Origin: DASSUC01 sp035649895
GTDB taxonomy: Bacteria; Actinomycetota; Actinomycetes; Mycobacteriales; Micromonosporaceae
NCBI GenBank assembly: GCA_035649895.1
Contig: DASRIS010000036.1
Location: forward strand, 1 to 52,054
Length of the DNA stretch: 52,054 bases
Reading direction: 5' to 3'
A program made the translations under genes and the position numbers. Shown here one piece after another: positions 46,688-52,054 of this stretch. The notes below the pieces were generated by a model. That model was not told the origin of the DNA, searched no databases, and saw only the letters and a program-made list of their open reading frames with translations. The number at the start of each line of letters is the position of its first letter. The first letter of the stretch is position 1.

Positions 46688-46755
46688 GGTCTGCTCAGGC
46701 TGGCGGCCTGCTCAGGCTGGCGGTCTGCTCAGGCTGGGGCCTGCTCAGGCCGGGG
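46688..46755. repeat. Four 17-nt repeats across the PBP stop codon
   Basis: Units at 46688, 46705, 46722 and 46739 based on GGTCTGCTCAGGCTGGC. The last unit contains the PBP stop codon (46745-46747); each other unit has the same TGA, so the 3' end of the gene was copied three times outward. The unit length is not a multiple of three, unlike coding arrays. Confidence 0.85.
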
Positions 46756-48664
46756 GCAGGGCGCGCAGGAACGCCTCGGCGACCGGCACCGCAGACGCGG
46801 TGCTGGACCCGCCGTTCTCCACGAACACCGCGAACGCGATATCCCCCCGCCACCCGATGAACCATGCGTGGGTGTGCGCCGGGTTGTTGTCGTACTCGGC
46901 GGTCCCGGTCTTGCCGTGCACCGGCGGGCCGGGCACGTCGGCCAGGGCGGAGCCGGTGCCCACGGTGACGACCTCGCGCATCATCGTCCGCAACGGGTCC
47001 AGGGTGGTCGGCTTGAGCTGGGGTCCGCTGGGCGCCGGGCGGGCCGGAGCCGGTTCGGTGAGCAGCCGGGGCTGCTGCCAGGCGCCACGGGCCACCGCCG
47101 CCACCGCCGCGGCGAGCGCGACCGGGCTCACATGGGTCTGTCCCTGGCCGAACGCGGCGGCCGCCCGCTCCGCCGCAGAGCCGCCGGTGGAGACGCGGCC
47201 GGCGGAGGTCAGCATGCCGAGGTCCCAGGGCTGCCCGATGCCGAGCGCCCGGCCGGCGTCGGCGAGGCCGGTGGGGCCGAGCCGCGGCGCGAGCGAGGCG
47301 AACGCGGTGTTGCACGACTTCGCGAAGTCGGTACGGAACCGCACGTTGCCGAGCGCGAAGTCGTTGGAGTTCTTGAAGGCGCGGCCCTCGACGGTCAGCG
47401 TCTTGGGGCAGGGCACCACCGCGTCCAGGGTGACCGCGCCGGCCTCGAGCAGCCCGTACGCGGTGACCACCTTGAACGTGGAGCCGGGTGGGACCTGGGC
47501 CTCGAAGGCGAGGTTGACCCCGCCGCCGTCCGGGCCGTTGGCGACCGCGAGGACCGCCGCGTCGCTGACCCGCAGCGCGACCAGCGCCGTGCGCTGGGTC
47601 CGGCCGCGCAGCGCCGCCTCGGCCGCGTTCTGCACCGCCACGTCGAGCGTTGTCTTCACCGGGAACCCCGGCCTCGGCTCGGTCCGCCACACCTCGGTCG
47701 AGCCGACCGCGCCGTCGGGCGCCCGGTGGGTGATGAGCACGCGCAGCCCCGGCGTGCCGCGCAGCCGTTCGTCGTACTGGCGCTGCAGGCCGGACAGGCC
47801 CGCCAGGTCGCCGGCCACGTACCGGCCCGGGTTGGCGTCGACGATCTCCTTGGTGACCTCGCCGACGGTGCCGAGCAGGGCGCGGGCGAACTCGCGGGTC
47901 GGCGCGAGCGGGAGCGTGCTCTTGCGGAAGAACACCCCGGGCAGCGGGTCCAGCCGCGGCCGGATGGTGAGGAACGGCTGCTCCCGCAGGGACACCACGG
48001 GCACGAACGCGTCCGGCTCGGCGGCGGCGACCTGACCCGGCACGCCCGACATGTCCACCACCACGCCGACCGACCGGAACGCCGCGTCCAGCTCCTTGAG
48101 CACCCCGGGCAGGTCCTTGACGCCGCTGGGCTGCAGGCCCACCGCGTACACCGTGCGGTCCTCCACGATGGGCTTGCCGGCACCGTCGAGGACGGTCCCG
48201 CGCGCCGGGGCGATCCGGCCGGTGGCGAGCACGTCACCGGTGGTCAGCTGCGGGTGTATGACGGTCGGCGCCCAGACCATCTGCCACTTCTTGTCCCGGT
48301 TGCGCGCGAGCTGGACGGTCGACGGGTACGCCCACACCGCATCCGGGGCCATCGGCCAGCTCAGGACCAGCTCGGCCGTTGCCACGTTGTTACGTTCCGT
48401 GGGCTTCTTGGCCACCGTCACCTGCGGCTTGGGCAGCTCGCCAGTGAGCGACCCGATCTCTTCGAGCACCTTTGCGGCGGGCACGCCGTGCCCCTCCGGC
48501 GCGACGAAACCGACCGCGTCGAGGTTGCCGGAGCGCCAGCCGGCCAGGAACGCGTCCAGCGTCGGGCCCGGACCCGGGTCGCGCGAGCAGGCGACCAGGG
48601 TCGCGGCCAGCATCGCGCCGGCCAGGGCCGCGGCGCTCAAGCGGGTGGGTAGCGCGAGCCGCAT
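46745..48664 (-). CDS. Penicillin-binding lipoprotein, MecA-N/transpeptidase type
   Basis: Cell-wall transpeptidase outside the membrane, 639 residues. Lipobox LVAC at about 23-26, then an NTF2-like MecA_N domain (about 32-140), the PBP dimerisation domain (about 150-310) and the transpeptidase domain. Active-site motifs: S395-TFK (PPGSTFKVV), S450-CN (AKSCNTAF) and KTG at 585 (HGKTGTAEY). This layout is that of class B PBPs with low beta-lactam affinity in Gram-positives (PBP2a-like layout), widespread in actinomycetes. ATG 48664 has AGGAGG nine bases upstream; the frame remains open further up to 49036 without coding sense. Confidence 0.9.
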   Translation of the reverse strand: MRLALPTRLSAAALAGAMLAATLVACSRDPGPGPTLDAFLAGWRSGNLDAVGFVAPEGHGVPAAKVLEEIGSLTGELPKPQVTVAKKPTERNNVATAELVLSWPMAPDAVWAYPSTVQLARNRDKKWQMVWAPTVIHPQLTTGDVLATGRIAPARGTVLDGAGKPIVEDRTVYAVGLQPSGVKDLPGVLKELDAAFRSVGVVVDMSGVPGQVAAAEPDAFVPVVSLREQPFLTIRPRLDPLPGVFFRKSTLPLAPTREFARALLGTVGEVTKEIVDANPGRYVAGDLAGLSGLQRQYDERLRGTPGLRVLITHRAPDGAVGSTEVWRTEPRPGFPVKTTLDVAVQNAAEAALRGRTQRTALVALRVSDAAVLAVANGPDGGGVNLAFEAQVPPGSTFKVVTAYGLLEAGAVTLDAVVPCPKTLTVEGRAFKNSNDFALGNVRFRTDFAKSCNTAFASLAPRLGPTGLADAGRALGIGQPWDLGMLTSAGRVSTGGSAAERAAAAFGQGQTHVSPVALAAAVAAVARGAWQQPRLLTEPAPARPAPSGPQLKPTTLDPLRTMMREVVTVGTGSALADVPGPPVHGKTGTAEYDNNPAHTHAWFIGWRGDIAFAVFVENGGSSTASAVPVAEAFLRALPPA

Positions 48665-48926
48665 GGCCACGGACCTCCTGGGTACGACTTTGCCGAGGTC
48701 ACATTGTTGGGCCGCGGGTGCCTGCGGGGGGAGGCCGGCGTCCGGACCGGTGTCAGATCGTTGCCCTGCCGCCCCGAGTAAGATGGTCGATGCTGGACAA
48801 AGCGCCATGAGCGGCTGGTCCGAACGCGCAGCCCGTGCTCCGCCGGATGGGTCACCGGCGCGGTGTGCACCTAGGCTGAGTGGAGACGGCACCCACAGCG
48901 TTGTGGGACGAGGGGAGTGGCAGCCC
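48665..48926. promoter_or_regulatory. Divergent promoter region PBP / glutamate dehydrogenase
   Basis: 262 bases with no gene. On the plus strand TAGGCT (48872-48877) is a candidate -10 for the glutamate dehydrogenase gene, giving a leader of about 45 bases with AGGGGAG before ATG 48927. The PBP ribosome site AGGAGG lies near 48672-48677. Confidence 0.4.
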
Positions 48927-51900
48927 ATGGACGGGCGTCCGGAGACGGTTGGTGACCAGCGGGCCTCCATCGGGAGGGGGGCGACCGCGACCGCGGGCGC
49001 GAGCATCGACACGCTCGACCTCGCCCCTGCCGTCACCGACGACGAGGTGGAAGACAGCGAGCTGGACGAGCCGGTCCCCAGCGCCGAGCGGCTGGTCGCC
49101 CAGGCGGTGATGCTCGCCGACGACGGCGACGAGGCCGCGCTCGTCTCGCGCTACTGGCGTTTCGCCGCGGACGAGGAGATGGTCGGGCGCTCTCCCCGGA
49201 CCATGCTGGAGGCGGTGCGCAACCACCGCGCGCTGGCCGCCCAGCGCGTGCCGGGCGAGCTCAAGCTGCGTATCAGCCAGGCCGGCGACCGGCACTGCGT
49301 GATCGAGACGGTCACCGACGACATGCCGTTCCTGGTCGACTCGGTCACCGGCGCGCTGACAGCATGTGACCTGGACGTGCAGCTGCTCGTCCACCCGATC
49401 CTGGTGGTGCACCGGGAGCCGCTCGGCAAGCTGGTCGAGGTGTGCGCTGACGTCGAGCCGGACGACGCGCTCGACGGTGACCGGCTGGAGAGCTGGATGC
49501 GCATCGAGACCGACCCGGTGCGCGACCCGGCAGAGCGCGACAAGCTGCGTAACTACCTGCAGCGGGTGCTCACCGACGTGCGGGAGGCGGTGGAGGACTG
49601 GCCCAAGATGCGGGCCCAGGCGCTCAGCCTCGCCGACGAGCTGGCCAGCGCCCAGCTGCCAGTGCCGGACAAGGACATCACGGACTCGGTGGAGCTGCTG
49701 CGGTGGCTCGCCGACGACCACTTCACCTTCCTCGGCTACCGGGAGTACCAGCTGAGCGATGCCCCGACCGTCGCCGGGCACCCGCCGGAGAAGCACATCA
49801 CCTCGGTGCTCGGCACGGGCCTCGGCATCCTCCGGCAGGACCAGCCGAACCCGCGGGTGCTCAGCTCGCTGACGCCGGAGGCGTACCAGAAGGCGATGGA
49901 GAAGCGGCTGCTCATCATCACCAAGGCCAACTCCCGGTCGACCGTGCACCGCTCGTCGTACCTGGACTACATCGGGTTCAAGACCTTCGACCAGGACGGC
50001 AACGTGGCCGGGGAGCGGCGGTTCCTGGGGCTGTTCTCGTCGTCGGCGTCCCGCACCAGCGTCACCCAGCTGCCGGTGGTCCGGCGCAAGGTCGCCGAGG
50101 TGCTGGACCGCTCCGGGCTGAGCCTGCGCAGCCACTCCGGCAAGGACCTGATGGAGACCCTGGAGACCTACCCGCGGGACGAGCTGTTCCAGATCAAGGT
50201 CGACGAGCTCTACCACGCGGTCATCAGCGTGCTGCGGATGGCCGGGCGGCGCCAGCTGCGCCTGTTCCTGCGCCGCGACGGGTACGGCCGGTTCATCTCC
50301 TGCCTGATCTACCTGCCCCAGGACCGGTTCACCACGCAGAACCGGCTGCGCATGCAGGACATCCTGCTGCGTGAGCTGAACGGCATCGGCGTGGACACCA
50401 CCACCCGGGCCAGCGAGGAGTCGCTGGCCAGGCTGCACTTCACCGTGCGTACCGATCCGACCAACCCGCCCGGGCCGGTCGACGTGGACGCGCTCGCCGA
50501 GCAGCTGGCCGACGCGACGCGGCTGTGGGACGAGGACTTCCGGCTGGTGCTCGAGCGCAAGGTCGGTGACGGGCAGGCCAAGGCGCTGCTGGCCCGGTAC
50601 CGCGGCGGGCTCGCCGAGACGTACAAGGACTCGCACACGCCGTACGAGGCGGCGAAGGACCTGGCAAAGCTGGAGCTGCTGGAGGAGCCGGGCCAGCTGG
50701 AGATGCACCTGTTCCGCCGGCGCAAGGACGACCGGGACGTACGGTTCAAGGTCTTCCGGTACGGCGAGCCGATGGTGCTCTCCGCGGTGCTGCCGGTGCT
50801 GCACTCGCTCGGCGTGAAGGTCACCGACGAGCGGCCGTTCGAGATCCGCCGCGGCGGCGACGTCATCTACCTCTACGACTTCGGCCTGAGCCTGCCGGAG
50901 GACGCCCACGAGCTGCCCGAGGTACGCCCGCACGTGCAGAACGCGTTCTCCGCCACCTGGCGCGGCGAGGCGGAGGTGGACCGCTTCAACGAGCTGGTGC
51001 TGCGCGCCGGGCTCACCTGGCGGCAGGTGGTGGTGCTGCGCTCGTACGCCAAGTACCTGCGCCAGGCGGGCACGGTCTTCTCCCAGGAGTACATGGAGTC
51101 CACCTTCATCGCCTACCCGGAGATCGCCGCGCTGCTGGTCCGGCTCTTCGAGACCCGGTTCGACCCGCGGCTGCAGCTGCCCCGCGAGGACCGCGCGCTG
51201 CGCACCAAGGAGCTGGTCACCGAGATCGGCCGGCAGCTGGACGGCGTCGCCAGCCTGGACCAGGACCGGATCCTGCGCTCGTACCTGACCCTGATCCAGG
51301 CGACCCTGCGCACGTCGTTCTTCCAGCGCTGGTCGGCCGCTGACGGCGACACGACGGTGCGCCCGAAGCCGTACGTCGCGTACAAGCTGGACCCACAGGC
51401 CATCCCGGACCTGCCCGCACCCCGGCCGCGCTACGAGATCTTCGTCTACTCGCCCCGGTTCGAGGGCGTGCACCTGCGCTTCGGGCCGGTGGCCCGGGGC
51501 GGGCTGCGCTGGTCCGACCGGCGGGAGGACTTCCGCACCGAGATCCTCGGCCTGGTCAAGGCGCAGATGGTCAAGAACGCGGTGATCGTGCCGGTCGGCG
51601 CCAAGGGTGGGTTCGTGCTCAAGCGCGCGACCAGCCCCACCGGTCGGGACGCGTACCAGGACCGGGACGCGTACCAGGCTGAGGGCGTGGCCTGCTACCG
51701 CTTGTTCATCTCGGCCCTGCTGGACGTCACGGACAACATGGTCGGGGGCAAGGTCGACCCGCCCCCGGACGTGGTCCGCCACGACGGAGACGACCCGTAC
51801 CTTGTCGTCGCCGCGGACAAGGGCACCGCGACGTTCTCCGACATCGCCAACGAGATCTCCGTCTCGTACGGCTTCTGGCTCGGCGACGCGTTCGCCTCCG

Positions 51901-52054
51901 GTGGCTCGGCCGGCTACGACCACAAGAAGATGGGCATCACCGCGCGCGGCGCCTGGGAGTCGGTCAAGCGGCACTTCCGCGAGCTGGGCGTGGACACCCA
52001 GACCCAGGACTTCACCGTGGTCGGCATCGGCGACATGTCCGGCGACGTGTTCGG
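48927..52054 (+). CDS. gdh: NAD-dependent glutamate dehydrogenase, large type (5' part)
   Basis: The frame runs off the window after 1042 codons; the family is about 1600-1700 residues. It catalyses oxidative deamination of glutamate to 2-oxoglutarate. The long N-terminal part with ACT-like regions includes VTDDMPFLVDSV, HPILVVHRE, DDHFTFLGYREYQL and YLDYIGFKTFD; the catalytic core begins with FGPVARGGLRWSDRREDFRT, VPVGAKGGFVLK (substrate Lys), ADKGTATFSDIANEIS and GIGDMSGDVF at the edge. ATG 48927 follows AGGGGAG. A 6-residue duplication (RDAYQD RDAYQA, 51645-51680) lies in a surface loop after the substrate-Lys segment. Confidence 0.93.
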   Translation, partial: MDGRPETVGDQRASIGRGATATAGASIDTLDLAPAVTDDEVEDSELDEPVPSAERLVAQAVMLADDGDEAALVSRYWRFAADEEMVGRSPRTMLEAVRNHRALAAQRVPGELKLRISQAGDRHCVIETVTDDMPFLVDSVTGALTACDLDVQLLVHPILVVHREPLGKLVEVCADVEPDDALDGDRLESWMRIETDPVRDPAERDKLRNYLQRVLTDVREAVEDWPKMRAQALSLADELASAQLPVPDKDITDSVELLRWLADDHFTFLGYREYQLSDAPTVAGHPPEKHITSVLGTGLGILRQDQPNPRVLSSLTPEAYQKAMEKRLLIITKANSRSTVHRSSYLDYIGFKTFDQDGNVAGERRFLGLFSSSASRTSVTQLPVVRRKVAEVLDRSGLSLRSHSGKDLMETLETYPRDELFQIKVDELYHAVISVLRMAGRRQLRLFLRRDGYGRFISCLIYLPQDRFTTQNRLRMQDILLRELNGIGVDTTTRASEESLARLHFTVRTDPTNPPGPVDVDALAEQLADATRLWDEDFRLVLERKVGDGQAKALLARYRGGLAETYKDSHTPYEAAKDLAKLELLEEPGQLEMHLFRRRKDDRDVRFKVFRYGEPMVLSAVLPVLHSLGVKVTDERPFEIRRGGDVIYLYDFGLSLPEDAHELPEVRPHVQNAFSATWRGEAEVDRFNELVLRAGLTWRQVVVLRSYAKYLRQAGTVFSQEYMESTFIAYPEIAALLVRLFETRFDPRLQLPREDRALRTKELVTEIGRQLDGVASLDQDRILRSYLTLIQATLRTSFFQRWSAADGDTTVRPKPYVAYKLDPQAIPDLPAPRPRYEIFVYSPRFEGVHLRFGPVARGGLRWSDRREDFRTEILGLVKAQMVKNAVIVPVGAKGGFVLKRATSPTGRDAYQDRDAYQAEGVACYRLFISALLDVTDNMVGGKVDPPPDVVRHDGDDPYLVVAADKGTATFSDIANEISVSYGFWLGDAFASGGSAGYDHKKMGITARGAWESVKRHFRELGVDTQTQDFTVVGIGDMSGDVF
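51645..51680 (+). repeat. 18-nt duplication in glutamate dehydrogenase
   Basis: CGGGACGCGTACCAGGAC is followed by CGGGACGCGTACCAGGCT, adding six residues between VLKRATSPTG and AEGVACY. Confidence 0.8.

Noticed and set aside
48665..49036. N-terminal extension of the PBP to 49036
   Set aside because: Lipobox signal peptide and AGGAGG fix the start at 48664, and the extension would overlap the glutamate dehydrogenase gene.
48852..51974. Very long open frame on the minus strand opposite the glutamate dehydrogenase
   Set aside because: Its composition (Arg, His, Gln, Val-rich with no domain) is the mirror of GC-rich codon bias; the plus-strand protein is clearly conserved.

Overview
The window is about 52 kb of very GC-rich actinobacterial chromosome. 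Codon use, many apparently leaderless genes, an HTH-DUF5753 regulator with DUF397 partners, a FilP/Scy-like filament pair and the gene order atpC - DUF2550 - cobalamin adenosyltransferase - murA ... nucS ... filP - scy-like - epimerase - thiolase ... icmA - thioredoxin all fit a filamentous actinomycete. The order broadly matches the Streptomyces coelicolor segment holding nucS, filP/scy and icmA. Micromonosporaceae is my best guess (inference). I see no rRNA, tRNA, CRISPR array, intact insertion sequence or prophage.

Layout. 1-5.4 kb: end of a beta-propeller gene, a methyltransferase, a short atpC cut off from the rest of the atp operon, DUF2550, PduO adenosyltransferase, murA and a 3-hydroxyacyl-CoA dehydrogenase. 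5.4-9.5 kb: an MFS remnant, an ABC-2 exporter pair and ethylmalonyl-CoA mutase. 9.7-17.3 kb: DUF4126 protein, NucS, an aldehyde dehydrogenase/SDR pair, secreted proteins and a methyltransferase. 17.4-22.2 kb: a double 3-hydroxyacyl-CoA dehydrogenase, small proteins, a hydrolase and a frameshifted AI-2E-type permease. 22.2-30 kb: two coiled-coil cytoskeletal proteins, crotonyl-CoA carboxylase/reductase, acyl-CoA epimerase, thiolase and MeaB. 30-35 kb: an FtsX-type ABC system. 35-38.4 kb: methyltransferase, PHP phosphoesterase, secreted SH3/amidase-like protein and Asp23 protein. 38.6-41 kb: DUF6232, HTH-DUF5753 and two DUF397 genes. 41-52 kb: isobutyryl-CoA mutase large subunit, thioredoxin-TPR, arginase-like protein, aldehyde dehydrogenase, a lipoprotein PBP and the start of the large NAD-glutamate dehydrogenase.

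Metabolic theme. Thiolase, 3-hydroxyacyl-CoA dehydrogenases, Ccr, epimerase and Ecm form much of the first half of the ethylmalonyl-CoA pathway. IcmA links butyryl-CoA and isobutyryl-CoA. PduO makes adenosylcobalamin and MeaB protects the B12 mutases. These genes are spread over 40 kb in single units and short operons.

The most striking feature is the density of short tandem repeats (units of 12-33 nt, 2-8 copies) at gene ends, between genes and inside linkers or tails. Coding units are always multiples of three. Several span start or stop codons; one splits a stop-start overlap between two ABC genes and creates a 13-codon relay ORF, and one lies inside the NucS nuclease core. This looks like a lineage-specific slippage or duplication process.
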